64,000 bases of DNA from Anisakis pegreffii (Eukaryota > Nematoda > Chromadorea > Rhabditida > Anisakidae). Shown here piece after piece: positions 1 through 14,081 of this stretch. Position 1 is the first letter of the stretch. Each line of letters starts with the position of its first letter. Made by a program: the position numbers and the translations under genes. The stretch is taken from the NCBI GenBank assembly GCA_035041965.1, contig JAPYMA010000415.1, positions 62,001-126,000 on the forward strand. The letters are read 5' to 3'. The notes beneath the pieces are model-generated. The model was given only the letters and a program-made list of their open reading frames with translations, was not told the origin of the DNA and searched no databases.

Positions 1-107
1 CTAGAAACAGATAGTGAAATTTCAGAATAACAAATTTCTTAGGAAAAGCATCTGAGGATGTTTCAAAAAGAAGTTGTGAGATCACTTCTGGATCTTATCC
101 GTTTCAG

Positions 108-2975
108 GGCAATTTCTTATTTATTCCCATCCGGACTAAGCGATCCTCTCGCGCAACCAGTAATGAAACCTCCAGAGGAGGTGATGCCGAAGTTTCATAA
201 ATTGTCATTTGACGATGAAGGTCGACCGTGTGGTACACTATTTTACACGATCAAACCAAAATTTTATCAGCTTCTATCGGTATATTTTGCCTCCTTCTTT
301 GCATTTTCATTCCACTTATTACAAGAATAAACCTACAAAATTTTCAGCATTTATGAGTTTCTGTCATTTTGAAAAAAATTCCAGAATTGAATATTCTCCG
401 TCCTTGCATTTTACAATTGGCTTCGATGAATTGAGTGTGCTAAGCTGCGCTAAAACGTTTTGATTGACTAATTCTATTTTGATTTCAGGATATCGCATTG
501 AAAACGAGCCGTTTGAAGTTGTATGAACATGAGCAAATCCTGAAAAATATCAAAACAACACCGCCACAAGAATTGTGTGTTGTATTTCAAATTTCTATTC
601 TATTTCAACATATTCATCATATTTTCACCACAATGAACACTCATTGTCTTATACACGAACTAGCAGCCAGCATTGTTGAACGAAAGGAAGTATTAAAATC
701 ATAACTGATCAAATTCTCTGAAATTTATCCTTCTTATTAGTTCAGCCAGCTATTCCCGATTAGCCAAATCAACTTCTCAAGCCATAGTTTAAATAGGGGA
801 TTTCTAATAGATGGAACTCATAATTTTCGCGTCAATGGATTCCATTGGGCAATTATTCTTTGTTAGCACATCAGATAGAAATCAGTTCAAGTCGTATTCC
901 AAAATGCTATGTTCATTTATTTTGTGATTGTATACGTTTCATCAACAATGTTCATATTAACCTTCATAGTTGTATGTCATATACAGAATCTTATCTGGTA
1001 GCGCTTGGTTGCCAAAGGAAGACATGAACAAAAAGCTTGAAGAAACAATATCCGATGAAATGGTGTGTTCTTCGACGTTTTATTGTAATCTTTTGAACTG
1101 TTTTTATCCATTTATAATTGTTTCCTGAGTGTCCCGTAGAGTACTATTGTTCTCTTCGAGACATTTCGGATTTTCAACGTTCCGTTGTGTTTTTTCTGAT
1201 TTTGAAGTGCAATGTGGTGGTTTTAATTTACACGCAATTTTCAGTATACGAATCTGATAATGGCGTTCGATTATTTATGCTCATTACCGTTCTCATCAAT
1301 GGAGCGTGACTTCATATTTGAGTATCGAATGCCAATTGCTAGTGGCGCCGGATCTCGATTGTTTGGACCTGAGGTTTGCTATTGTAATAATAATAATAAT
1401 AATAGAACTGTAGTAATATTTATAATTATTGTGTTCGTTATTGTGAGTTATGATATTACCACTCCTTTTCCTTGTTCAAAATCAAAAAAGCCATTCAGAT
1501 TCCTCAAGTGGAGGTGATTCCCGAGACGAACCGACGTATCGCACGTTCAGAAACAACCGTGAAAACAACCAAAGCCCTCGTAACGGTTTCTGACGCGGGT
1601 ACAGGCAAATACACTGTGAATGGTCACGGTATCGACGAATTTAGATCACTTCAAGCCAGGTAGGATCACTCACCTCCATATGTTTGCCAAATATTATTGA
1701 AGGCGAGTGAGGGGACATCAGCAGTTCGATAGATTCTTTAATATCTGATGTAGTATGCTATTATTGATAGTATGATTGATCGGCATTTATGATAGGATCC
1801 TGGTTGAAGTGTAGTTGATCGAAGATTTTTTCCTCATTCCATAAAGTTTCTGTAAGTTAATTTTGAGACAATCGGTACAATTTTAGTGGTGCGATCGTTT
1901 GAAAGAGTGCACAGACAGAATGAAATGAATAGTATATCTATCGACAAACCTTATTATCCTATCGATTTCAGTTTCGATTTTCAAACAGCAGTTGTATAAT
2001 TTATGTGACATTTGTGTGCTATCGATTTGAAGTACACTTGCTTCATTCATTCGTTCATCTGTTCATATTTATGAAAAGTATTTAAGAGAGGTATTTTTGG
2101 CACCATTGATCGTAGCCGACGTACTCGGCATGGTTGATATCTCGGCAGTGGTAGAAGAAGGGCCAGGCGGTGTTTCGGTGATACCTCGAGTGGTGAGGCA
2201 TGGTGCAGCGTTGGGCATTGCTGCACTCTATCCAGAACATTCGGAAAAACTTCGTTTAGGTACTGAATATTGACTATTATTTTAGCTGTTCAACACAAAG
2301 CGATATGAACATCTCTTCTTGGAGATCATTATTTTATTTTTGAATTAAATTGGCTTCCTCGGAGTCACGATGAAATGAAATTTCTTTTTTTGAGCTGGTC
2401 TTTTAACGCGCGATCCACGAAGACGTGAACGTTCTAAGGTGAATCAACCGGGTGCACGTGCCAAATGGATTTGGTTCGTTTTTTAAAGAATTCAGCATTT
2501 AAATTCAGTTTCGGTCATCCAGTTGATTTATCCACTGGGATTGCCAATTGCTTAATTAGTGAAAATGATTTGGTATAACTGAAAATATGTGAAAAATCTT
2601 ATTTTATATAAAATGAACCGAAAGTTTCAAGGTTCTAAATTCATAAAGCTTTATTATTCATTCAAATAGTTGGTAATGCAAAAAGTAGTCTTAATTGCTA
2701 CCAATAACTTCTCTTAATTCTGAAAAACAATGCAAATGAACACAAGAATTTTTCGCAGAAGGCGTAGCGTTAGGGTATTCAATAAGTACACTTGCCTTGC
2801 TCATATCGCTCGTTCAAAAAGCTTTAAAAAAGTGAAAAAACTTTCGAAATGCTTAGAGATGTAATTTTTAGAAACAATTTCTAAGAAAGAGATTTCAATC
2901 AGCATTCAACGTTCGCCAGATTTTCTCAAGTTATTTGAGTCATCATAATTTCATAATTACAGGAAACGACGATAA
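108..2975 (+). CDS. MRPS9: Mitochondrial ribosomal protein uS9m (MRPS9), 5'-partial
   Basis: Component of the small subunit of the mitochondrial ribosome (uS9 family). The gene enters from the left edge already inside the protein, so its start and targeting peptide are missing. Exons seen: 108-279, 489-574, 987-1062, 1245-1373, 1499-1659, 2087-2259, 2395-2473 and 2963-2975; all intron phases agree, giving about 295 residues. The first exon carries YLFPSGL and the RPVMK-like segment typical of metazoan MRPS9. Exons 5-8 form the uS9 domain: the GTGKYTVNGHG motif, then DPRRRERSK and a C-terminal WIWKRR. The N-terminal half resembles animal MRPS9 rather than bacterial S9. Two acceptors are unusual: TTTAAG before 2087 and TTTGAG before 2395. 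If the last intron were not spliced, the protein would end WIWFVF and lose the basic tail, so the 13-nt last exon is preferred. Confidence 0.93.
2963..2975 (+). other. 13-nt terminal micro-exon of MRPS9
   Basis: The preceding exon ends ...ATT TG just before a GT at 2474. At 2961-2962 an acceptor (AATTACAG) is followed by G AAA CGA CGA TAA. Joined, the codons read Trp-Lys-Arg-Arg-stop, the basic tail that closes uS9 proteins. The phase (2 + 1) fits exactly. Inference from splice phase and family knowledge; a transcript would decide it. Confidence 0.75.
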
Positions 2976-4491
2976 TCAGTGGTCGTCGGTTGGTCGGGTC
3001 GGATGCAGTCAATCCCTCTTGCTGAACGCATTCGTAGAAGTAGTGGTATTGCCTAGAATTGTTGGCATCTGATAGATTTTCAAATGTTTGAAGCGTTGAA
3101 TGTAAATGGAAAATAATTAAATGTAATGGCTTATTCGTATTACTCGGCTGAATTCTATACGTTCTAATCACCGAACTGAGAACGAAAAGGAAAAAAGCGT
3201 TCAATTATTTGAAATTTTCCGGGAAACGGTCAACTTTTCCATAGAAATTAATAGCAGCGGATGTGAACGAATTCATCACTGACATATTATTAATGGCAAA
3301 GAAAATGCGAGGAAAAAAAATTTTTTTACGTCAGCGATTGATGTGAATCCACGTAACTAACTGTGTAGAAAATCATACTCCTCCTCCGACTCGCCTTTGC
3401 CTGACTATGAAAGTCATTGTCGTCACTAATGACTTTTAATCGATTATTCATTCATGAAAAATTGTTTCGGAAAAGCTGACGATGAGCAATGCCGATAGAT
3501 TGATTCGTTGCAAATGAGTAATATTTGTTTGAGGTCAGAAATGATTCATTCAGCAGTTTTCAATCGTTTGAATGAAATGAATTGCGAAATTTTTGAAATG
3601 TGTGATAACATTGAAAAGGATGATGTTATTCAAATTCGTTCTTATATCGGACAAACGATCGAATCGAATCGCATCACTTCAGAGTTTGTTGTTGTTTTCA
3701 GTTGATTAATGTTTTGTTTGTTGCACTTTGTCAATTTTGATTTGTTGTTTTAGTTTTTGTTATCGGTTTATTATAGTGTCTGATAGAGTATATAGTGTAA
3801 GTGATCATATAATACGTGACCTGAGTGCAAAGAGGGACTAAAACTGCTCGATGCTTCATCCAGTGAGCGTTCGATGAAAAAATTGGTGATTACGTTCGTA
3901 TGATCGTTGTTCCTATGATTTAATAATGTGATTGGCAATTAAAATAACTGCTTACAACTTTGTACTTCTTTGCTGTCACCGATAGTGTCAGAAATATCTG
4001 CTGTGCTCTCGTCATTCCTTTATGTCATTCTTTCCACAAAACCAGAGCTACTAGCGAACGGGCGGCGCGAGGAGTGTTCAGGTCTGTCTTAAGAACCTAA
4101 ATCTAAGCTCCGTCATCGATTTAGCGATTAGAGGGAAATTGGTCACTCGTCCATCGTTGTAATGATAGTATTTACAAGCGATATTCATTGTTTCTTGTAA
4201 TACATTTTTTCTATTGTTGACAAATTTTGATTCATTTAAGTAGTTTTTATAATTAGTTTATTGAATCATCTTATATAGTATTGCAAGTCATCACCTGATG
4301 TGTGTCGTGATTTGATTGTGAAATTGGGACGATTATCTCTTTAATGAGTGGTGCAAGTTTTGTTAGTAGTTTAGTGCATTTGCATGTATATAACCAAAGA
4401 ATTTTGTGAAGGGGTTGCTCGATTGCTCACGAATATCGCAATTTATTGGTGATATGTTAGGTGAAGTGTTGTTGAGAATGATTATTTAATC

Positions 4492-4930
4492 ATGAGTGAT
4501 GAGGGTTCAGATATAAAAGTTGGGAATTTAATCAGTTGATTTATTTTCACCGAGCTGTTGAATAGTTGTTGGTTTTAATTTTGATACTGCAATAAATTTT
4601 TGGACAAATTATCATCGGGTCTCATTTGCGTGAAGTTGTTTATTCAGATTCAGTTGGATTCATTTCATTAGCAAATCAATTGAATCCATCTGTTCATTAC
4701 CTTATGGGTTTGTCGTTGTCATCATTAAAAAAAAACAATAACAAGGAAGCAAATGAATTAGAATTATCCTCAAATTATTTCTGTTATTTTATTCATGCTA
4801 ATTGATTGATTTCAGGATGGTAACGGTGCGGATGTGCAGCGTGGTGGTATTGGTCACAGCAAGGATAACAGTGCTGATAGTGTTGATAATGATAACACAA
4901 ACAGTTATCAGTTGAAACGAAAAAGTTGAA
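4492..4930 (+). CDS. Weak two-exon candidate for a small acidic or first-exon peptide
   Basis: Exon 1 would be 4492-4518 (ATG, reading MSDEGSDIK), followed by a GTTGGG donor. Exon 2 begins after a good TTTCAG acceptor at 4817 and reads in the same phase: DGNGADVQRGGIG and then a Ser/Asp/Asn-rich run to a stop near 4930. The result is about 46 polar residues with no known domain. It could also be the 5' end of a longer gene using a donor inside exon 2. Support is splice-site quality and phase only. Confidence 0.22.
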
Positions 4931-5559
4931 ATCGCATATAAATCGAAAAAGGTCACTGCTCAGGCCTACGTGAATTAGTAGTACATCACTTTCTTTGAGA
5001 GCGATTTTTGACAGTTTAGTTTAAACCCATTCCGATAGATGATCTTCTCAACCTACGGGCACCGACAGGTCTCATTATTTTCGCAGCCGAACTTTGGGCA
5101 CTTCAATGCCAAACGAACAAAATATTTAACACAAAATAAGTGCATCACTGTACTGCCTTCAAGGTTTCCGTGTGATGCTTTTGGAAAACTGAGTAATTCA
5201 TCGAATAGTTTGAATTCATCAAGCGTACATCACACAATCAACTAACTGGCTCATCATCGACACTCAACTCCTTAAGCATTCGTTCGTTCATTTTTAACTT
5301 CAAAATAACCACGCCAACACCAACCAGTAAGCATATTTCCTTTCTCACTTAACAAGAACGCATTTAAATTTTTCAACAAAAATTTCAACAAATTGAATTT
5401 TGAACAAAATCGCACTCCCTCAGATCATACAGGAAACGAGTCACGAATAAATCGTCGGTCGGCGTGAGATTCAGTTTCCGTTTCGGAAATTTCACTAATG
5501 TGGGCAGTTTTTCACATTGAAGAACGCGAATACGAACTCATAACTAATAAATGAATTTA

Positions 5560-5580
5560 ATGAATGAATGAATGAATGAG
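5560..5580. repeat. AATG microsatellite
   Basis: About five copies of a 4-base unit (TGAA/AATG). The same unit, or its complement TTCA, recurs through the window in shorter runs (for example near 6570, 10625 and 15785), so it is a genome-wide low-complexity feature rather than a local element. Confidence 0.8.
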
Positions 5581-8500
5581 TAAGCTACTAGCTTGCAAGC
5601 CCATTCATTTCGTTTCGTTACGTCATCGTTTCTCTTTAAGAGATTTGCTGCAATTCGCGGAATCATGCTTGTGAAAGCATGATATCATTTCCTGTGTTAC
5701 CTTTAGCTCTTAACAAACGATGTGATCGATTCTTTGCATTTAAAAAAAACAATTTCATTCGTGATGACAGATGGTTGGTTGCATGCCACAATAATGGATT
5801 CGATTGGTGTATGGGATTAGGGCATGTCGGATGGGTTTAGCTTGATTGCTTGAGCCAGCAGTAATGTTATGAAACGAACGAGAGAAAACGTTGCGTTTCT
5901 CTAATCGCAACATTTTTATGAGTAGAGGCGTGATATGCACTAGTAATCGAGTTGAACCATCCTAGAGAATAATTCTGCCGAAATTGTTTTTTTTGCCGAC
6001 AATGAGAAAAATCGCTTATTGAAATGAATTTCTGCGGAATTCGCCTGTCTGTTAGAATTTGAGCATTGAATTTCCAAGTTGAATTGTTATTATTGGAATA
6101 TAAGAAAAGCAATGAATCCTTTCATGTATTATCATCTTCAATTCTTTTCTCATTATACTCTATTCAGCTCGTTGAACGACGTTATGAAACCTGAGAAATT
6201 GTCTGGAAGCAAGAAAACGACAGAAAAAACGATAATTTCACCCACACACTCAACCAATCTGTATGTGTTGATTAAGCATGTAAGCTTTTAGAAATATGCT
6301 TTTTGAAAGGGCATAGTTGCGTTTGCTTTGCTTGAATTGAATTCTCTTGCCGTATCACGAAACATGAGTTGTTCACTCATGAATGTAAAGACTGCTTTTA
6401 AGAAGCCCAAAAAGAAGCTCTAAGATAAATTTGAAGTGTTGTTGTCTGAATTTCGAAACAAGGAAATAAATTCGCTTCGAAAAAGCGATAAATCATCGAA
6501 TCGTTTGATTTGAACGAATAAGGTATTAAGATATATATGCACTAGCATAACATGTGGCTGCTAGAGGATGGAATGGATGAATGAATGAATGGGATTGATA
6601 TGTTGAACATTCGTTATTAATTACATCCACAAAGACCCACCACCATTGTTAAGGCAATCAATTTCAACAATCGCATCCCTCCACACATCACCACTACCAA
6701 CTCACATCAGTGTTTCTTCGCATATTTCTGTAATTCTTGCTTTGTGACGATCGCTTTGTCACCATTTCATCAATAAGAAGTTGATTTCAAGCTGATTCCA
6801 AATATGGATTTGATCCGTTCCCATTCCAAGCATTCATTCACTGCAGGCAATTGAATCAACGGAAACTATTTTTCATGTAATTTTAGCATTCACGGAAATT
6901 AAATGGAAGAAACGTTGCAGTTTCCAGCGGTCTGTTTCTCTAGGAGAACATTGATGAAGTGAGCAAAGGAAAAAGCAAAAAATATCAGCTCATGTCAGTG
7001 GCGTAAGAAAAATTCGTTAGCATCGAAAGTAGCAAGCCAACTGATTCAGTCGATCACTGCCGACAGTGTTGTTATTGATTGGATTTGATCAGAAATCAAC
7101 AGATCAGCACAAACTCTTGAAAAGAAATGAAGAGATAAGTTTGGGTTAAGAAGGCGAGTGTAAATTTCAGATTATTCATCGATCGTCGAGAGCTGTGCGG
7201 TATATTAGAGGATTGTCGCTCTTGTATACATATCAGCAGCCGGAACTGTGATGTTCTAAGTGCCTCGGTGATCTTCTAAGGATATCACACGCTAGACTTG
7301 ATTCTCGCTTGATTCCTACCTCAAGCGGAAATTTTCGTTCAAATTTTCTTTCCTATTGTAGATTTTTCACTTGTTATTTCCTATCTAGGAACAATTGCTC
7401 ATCCAGTCTGGATAGTTCAATTGAAGAATTTCTATCGTGAAATGGTTGGATTTCTGGAGAGCTTAAAAAGAAGACACGCTGATGAAGTATTAAAACTCTC
7501 TATAGTATAGTTCAAATCAAAATGGTCGTGAGTTAAGCACTGAAGACTGAACGAGGAAAAATTCGCTTGTCACTAAAATTCGCTTTGAATCCATTCGTTT
7601 CTAACATTTTTGCTCATAGTCAGATTTTTGAATGAATCGAATCAAAATTTGCCATTTTGAAGTGAACGATCGTTATGCAGCTCACAATAATCAGTCCAAT
7701 ATATAGCAATAGCATAGGAATGAGCGTATGGCTTTACATGCATAACACAATCATATCCATTCAAACGCAAATGTACGCACTTGATGATGCAAATACATGA
7801 TATCTGTAAATTTTTGAGAGCATCAGCATATGTCATGCTAATGGAACAGCAATGAATGTGGATTGATTGAATGTATTGGTTTGATTTAGTTTCAGAAGGA
7901 ATAGTGCATTCGATAAGTGAATGAACTAATATTTATTAATGCGAATATGCTCATTTATAGGTGGAAACTGGAATTGAGAACGTTAAGTGAATCGTTTGAA
8001 TAGACACAATTTTACGAGTGAATATTTTGGAGTTGAAATTGGTGCTATTTGTAGTGTTGTTGTGTTGTTGTTGTTGTTAATATTATTACAGTCTTCAACA
8101 TTAGTATGATTACTCTCAATATTATTATTATTATTACTAGTGGTAATTACTATCATATGCCCATGTATTTTCTTCGTCGTATTGTTTTTCTTAGCAACTT
8201 ATATGTATCAGCACCAACCAAGTACCTCGACCTGTTTTCGGAGTTGAATCGATTACTGCATGTTTGATCTGTAGCCTACAACTTTTTACGCATTCATTTT
8301 GTGCGTTGCCTATTCATTAGCAGCTTGTTGTCATTTGTATTGATTAACGAGAGGGTTTTGGGTGTAATCAGCACAACAGGTGAGTTGCTTCCTATCACTC
8401 TTATCAGTGGTAGCGTTATCAGTGAGTGATGATAAAATTTCAAGCAATTGTTTATCGTTGCGTTCGATTGATCGATTAATCGATGGTACGCCGCCGCTTT

Positions 8501-11500
8501 CTTTAATTGACAGTTGGATGGATGGAGCAATTTCACGGAGGCAATTTAGCTGTTATCAGTGTGGGAAGACATTTAAGGACATTTAATGACATTTAATGAT
8601 CCCGTGATGATTTCTTTATGCAGTATGCATTTGTTTCTCGAGCAAAAGAAAAGTCAAACTTTATCCACACATTCATTTTGTTTCCATGAATTCAACTGGG
8701 AGTTATTTGCTTGAACAGTTAGTTTGCTTTGTGCGAATGCAATGAAAAATGCTAACATTTCTAACACCTAATGTGTTATTGATCATTGTTCAGAAAATAA
8801 AAAACTAAAACAAACACTCTCCGCTAAGCACTCGTCACTTTTTCCGTCAGCATCTGCTTTTGATCGTTACGAACTGCCGTGCTGCCATATCATCATCATT
8901 TGCAAATGGTCAAAATTTTTATTTTTTGACTGCTTCCTCTTATTCCGAGAAATTTGCAAGAATACTTTACAATTGTTTCTCACTCACATCATCGTTGATT
9001 TTTAAGCGCCTCACAATCAGTGCAGAAGGAGGCATTTGTTTTGTGCATTTTTAAGAATAAGTCGAACAATCTAAATTTCTCGTCGCATCAATCATTACAC
9101 GTAATTGTTCTTCTTTTTTTTTTGAGTTCTCATCGTGGCACATCGTTAAATTTTGTTCGTTGTCACTGTGAATGATCGGCCGCCAGCGTTTGACGTGCCA
9201 CTTAATTCTGCATGGAAACGAGCTAAATGAACAAAAAAAAAAAACAAAATTGAAAAATTCCCCACCATTCTTCGTAAATCATCATTTGAAAGTTTTATTT
9301 TTACGGCCGAATTTTATGCGCGAACACCTGTCGACCCACTCACACACACATTTTCATTGTTCAACAGTCCCATTCAATGAATTCACTCGGTCTTTTTTGT
9401 TTCATTTCACTTTTTACCATTTATATTCACTGAACTTTTGCACAATGAAATTAATCACCACCAATGTTTATTATACATTCTCATGATTAGTTGATGTCTT
9501 GCAAACTGCTCAGTTTCTATAAATTCCATAAATTTCTCTCGATTTCGCTCTTTTTTCAATATTTTTTTTTGCATTCTTGGAATCCTGTTTTTGATTCAGC
9601 GGTTGGTGGGTGTTCGGATGTTGGGAATGTTTCGTGACTCATTTTTATGTTGTTGCTTGAGAATTGCTGGCGAGTTGCAGCATCTCATTCCGTGCTAAGA
9701 AGTCTTTGATAAGACGACGACACTTATTTTTTGGGTGTTTCGACCGGAATTTTGGGAACCGGCACATATGAGTCTCATCATGTTATTCCAACTCGAGTCT
9801 TGTCTTGAGCATTTCAATCCTAGCGCTGTTTCACAACTGTGAAATTTCTCAGTTTATCATTAACTTCTTTTTTTTTTCACTATCTGATTTGTATATAGCA
9901 GATGTTTATGAGCCCACATCAACTACATTCACCCGTTCAATCTCTGATTAACCATCATTTCCAGTATTCAAGCAAAAATACCTTTTATATACTTCAGAGG
10001 AGCTTTTCATCCATTCGAAAAATTTTTCACCCATTCGAAAATCTTCATCGAAAGGATATGATGATGATGAAAGATCAATTGGATGAATCATTATTCCCAC
10101 AGGAGTTAGAAATGTTTTGCAATGTAGGCGAAGCATCTGCACTTTGTCAGCGATTGAAATGTTGATAACATTATGAATTTCCCCAAAGATTTGCACGATA
10201 AAGCTGCTGATCACTTCATTTGAATTCACATTATGCAAATGCAACGTCTTGATGCTCCAAACAAAAGCAAAAGATGAAAAGTGTCGTTTGAAGGGTGGTG
10301 TTGGGGAAAAGTTGAAATGAGAATTTGGTTGTTGTTGCCCAGTTTAGATTCGTCAGCATTCGAGCATTTTTTAATCATTTCTTTTCATTTATTCATTAGA
10401 CATTTATTTATTCGTTCATTTGATTCATATTTTCATTTGTTTATTCATCTATTTGTTTCTTCATTTATTCATCCGATTGAGATTATTCATTATTGATATT
10501 TTTCGATGCAAAATTCCTGTGCAATGAACAGCAACAGCAGCATCAATTCACGAAAATGCTTTCCTTGCCTCTTCAAATCTCGTCGTATTGTGCACCGCGT
10601 TGAAATGAATGATTCATAACGAAATTCTCTCGTTCGTTCGTTCGTTCCATCGCCCATTCATTCATTTCTTTAAATTGGTTTTTGTTTGTTTCAACACGTT
10701 CAACACAGTGTTCACGATGCAGCACAAATTGCCATTGTTTTCGTTCGTTTCGAACATTTTAAACGCACTTTCATATCCTTTGTATTATTCGTGCGTTACG
10801 TTTTCAAAAATTTTTAACATATCTTCCTCTTCGTTTCGCAATTCAAACGAATTGTTTCTGTGGAATTTTGTGGGATGGGATTTCGTTCGTCGATTCGTTG
10901 AAGAAATGAATGCCAAAAATGTGCGCTTCCTTCAGAATTTCTTCTTCTTTTTGCCTATGTGTTCTCTTCGAACAGCCAGAAAAACGAAGAGGAAAATGCT
11001 CGATGAGCATGCAGAAAAGATGACAAATTTTCGCAGTTAATCAGTTGAAATTGTTCTCATGGGGCATGCAACCGCCAGTCATACCGTTCAAGTGGAATGC
11101 ATTGTTAAGATGGCGATTAGAATTGCAACACTGAACAGCAATGACAACTTCTCACATTTGAATGTTTAAAACTTTGCTTATTTTTTCATGAACGACAAGA
11201 AAACAGAATTCAGTGAATTCGGATTGTTGGTGATTTTCCTTCGCAAAATATTTCATCAATAGGCAAATTTGAGTGCTTTTCATTCCGCATCGGAATGCTA
11301 CACTGAAAGTTCGTTTCAGAATGAAATACATTTATGATCGTTGGTTTATTTGAGAATGTGAAATTTTGCGAAAACAAAGATACTGTTCTTTTTCGTGTCA
11401 CCGGAAACCGGAAGATTGACGAAAAAATTGCAACGATTTTTTTGTTGTTGTTGTTTGATCACATGAGCCATTCTTGCGGTTCCCATAGAGAAATGATGTC

Positions 11501-12610
11501 GTTCATGAATATGTTAACGTTGAATGTGCGTTTTATCGTTTCCACCGCGATTCGTCGGGAATGTAAAAAATTTTGTAAATTTCTCGTAACATTTATTATT
11601 TTTCTGAATTTTCCCATTCAAAGTCATCACAAATATTAGGCAAACATGTAAAAATGATTCTGTCGTCTTCGCGTTGCCAATTATCTTCTGAAAATATAAC
11701 ACTGAACGCTGGCTGGCGAGCCATCACTGTTGACTCATGCTCATCAATCGTTTATTCACTGATTCATTCCAATTGCCGAATATATTCAGGACCGGTTTCG
11801 TAGGAAGTTGTTGGATGTATCGCAATGTCTGTTATTATTGTTAATGATGTTGTGTTGTATACATATTGTGCATTACTATCGACCGCAACAATCTTATTAC
11901 ATAGTCGTCATATTTTGCGTTTGAGGTTTGAGGTTTATGACGGCTTCATCGCAAATCCACCTGCTAGTTTCTGATTTAAAAAGAAACCGTTTCACTCATT
12001 ATGCGAGTAAAATTTTCACTTGTGAAAATTTTCAGTTTCCATTGTTCACTTCAATGAATGTACATTTTCTTGTGATGTACACCTGTGTGAAATCTGTGAA
12101 ATGCAGTTGATGCGGAACTGATTCATGCGCTGTGCAAATGTGATGAATGTGGATGGGAAAGTTGGTTCGAAATTGAAATTTGTTTGATGATCCATCCATC
12201 TTTTGATAGTTCAGGGTCATCTATATTCCATAGACAATTGCAATAGACCCTTAACTTGGGTGATGAAACTGAATGTTTGAGGTTGGTTGTAGACGATGAG
12301 ACGACGACTGAAAGTAATGCAGCAGCAACAGCAGCCATGCGTGTCGTGTCTTCAGTGAAAGATATTTTACGTAGACATACACACATATGTGATGGTTTAT
12401 GACTAATAGAATTTCTTTGAAAAAAGCTTTTATTGGAGAAATGCTTTCGAAATGTATCCGAAAACTCACTATCATCAGCATTCATCAACAACGTTCTCTT
12501 CCGATTCATTTTATCGTTTTTGCCATCGTTTAAAGATTAATAAATTCAATCTGTGACTAAGCGATCGCTCGCTCGGATTGCGGAGGAGATTTGTTTATGC
12601 AGGCGATTCG

Positions 12611-12690
12611 ATGCGGTCTGGTCGCACGTTTACAGCTAATATTATCACGGATTATCGCGATTTTACGCAGGCGCCTACATGTGCAGTTCA
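12611..12690 (+). CDS. Possible first exon of the downstream phosphatase gene
   Basis: A GC-richer, CpG-containing patch in AT-rich DNA. A TTTATGCAG acceptor ends at 12602, eight bases before an ATG at 12611, which looks like a spliced-leader acceptor just upstream of a start codon. The frame reads MRSGRTFTANIITDYRDF and stays open past 12715. A donor at 12691 (GTTAAT) leaves phase 2, which is the phase needed by the next exon at 14758. A donor at 12716 would also be possible but leaves phase 0. The link to the phosphatase rests on phase only. Confidence 0.33.
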
Positions 12691-12719
12691 GTTAATGGTC
12701 AAGGCCTGCGACAAAGTTT

Positions 12720-12750
12720 CTTTATTTTTTATTTTTTTTTGGGGGGGGGG
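12720..12750. repeat. Poly-T run abutting a run of ten G
   Basis: A T/A-rich stretch containing nine consecutive T is followed at once by G10. Similar T-then-G architecture recurs at 23303-23327. Long homopolymers are prone to assembly and sequencing error. Confidence 0.85.
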
Positions 12751-14081
12751 CTTCTGAAAATACACATTCTGATTTATACGACTCACTGAATTCGTCGATA
12801 CTTATCGCAGATGCGTTGGCGAATGAACGTTATCAATTCAGTGTCACATTTGATGCATCCATTGATACATCTGCCTACTTTTTAAAATCTCTTTATCAAG
12901 ATTCACTCATCTCAGTCAACCGCGAGCTCTAGATGCAGTTTCGATTATCACAAGTCGATGCGAACCCATCAGATTCATCTTTTATGAGCATTTTATCCAC
13001 TATGATCATGAGTTTTCATACCAAAGTATTTTGGAACGGCCAAATGGGCCCACCATATCACAGCAGTTGGATCAGTGATCCGTTGACGTCGTTGAGGTTT
13101 GCAATGAATGCCGTCATCGATGGATATTTGCAAACACTCGTGCATTTCGCTTTTTAGTTGCGTTTCATTTCATTGTCAGTAACCATCACCGTGTTTCCGG
13201 TTTGATTTTGCGTGTTTGAATGCAGTTTTAAGTACATTCTATTCAGTCTTTTTTTTCAGTTAGAATTGCTATTTTCTTTTTTTTACTTCTTTCAAAATTT
13301 CGCTATTGAAAACGATATTATTGCGTTTCGTTTTGTGTAAATTTTCTTTTGTAAACCTTCAAAATTCTCTTTCCTTCCTGCTTAAACACGGCCATTTCCG
13401 ATCAGTTCCGTTAAAATTGATATCATTTTGAATCTATCAGTTAAGAAATATGTTGTTTGATTTGTTTGTTTGTGTCTTCATCATCATTGTCTAATTGTAG
13501 CGATCTTTTTTTTTCAGCTGCGTTAGTGTGGATGGTGTTTTTGAAAATGATTTGTTTTTGTTGAATTGTTTCTCGCAAAATCATTTCGTTACCTATTGAA
13601 TTCGTTCAATTATTATGCAGTCATCCAGTATCTTATCCCTGTAGTTCCAAGAAATAAATGTTATTTTCAGGCAGCAGTCACGTACTTGAAATTATATTTT
13701 CTCAGTTATCTTATGGATTTGTCGCTATTTCTAATCGATTCTGTTTAAATGATGAGCGATTCTGAATGATCGAGATTATTGCTAAGAACTCAAAAAAAAT
13801 CGATGCCATTGAACAATTCATCATTTGTTGAATATGAATATGATAGTTTATTGCCGAGTAAGAAATATGTACAAGCAATGATACAGCACGAAAGGCGGAG
13901 TGCTCTGACATCATGCCGGTTGGTTGAATAAGCAAAAAAATAACACATTAAAATAAAAAGGTTGAATGAATGATAGTGATTCAGATATAATTCTATGCTG
14001 TGATATATGAAACAGTACAGTTATGGGACGTATGTGACAAGAACTTCAACTATAGAAACTGTGTGAATGAGATGAGGAAGT

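Larger units (their letters stand above)
2976..12610. other. Long AT-rich tract without a confident gene
   Basis: About 9.6 kb between MRPS9 and the possible first exon of the phosphatase gene. Open frames of 60-143 codons occur on both strands, but they are low in complexity (Phe/Ser/His-rich), lack flanking splice logic and match no family I recognise. The longest is 10609-11040 (+, 143 codons). It contains AATG-type microsatellites, homopolymer runs and one weak two-exon candidate (listed separately). A small GC-rich patch at about 4047-4082 sits between a possible CCAG acceptor and a CAG|GTCTGT donor, but is too short to assign. Confidence 0.6.

Noticed and set aside
2926..3204. 92-codon minus-strand frame over the MRPS9 3' end
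   Set aside because: It overlaps the MRPS9 terminal exon antisense and shows no family signal.
10609..11040. 143-codon plus-strand open frame
   Set aside because: Very rich in Phe, Ser and Asn, built from T-rich simple sequence, with no splice context and no recognisable motif; probably chance.
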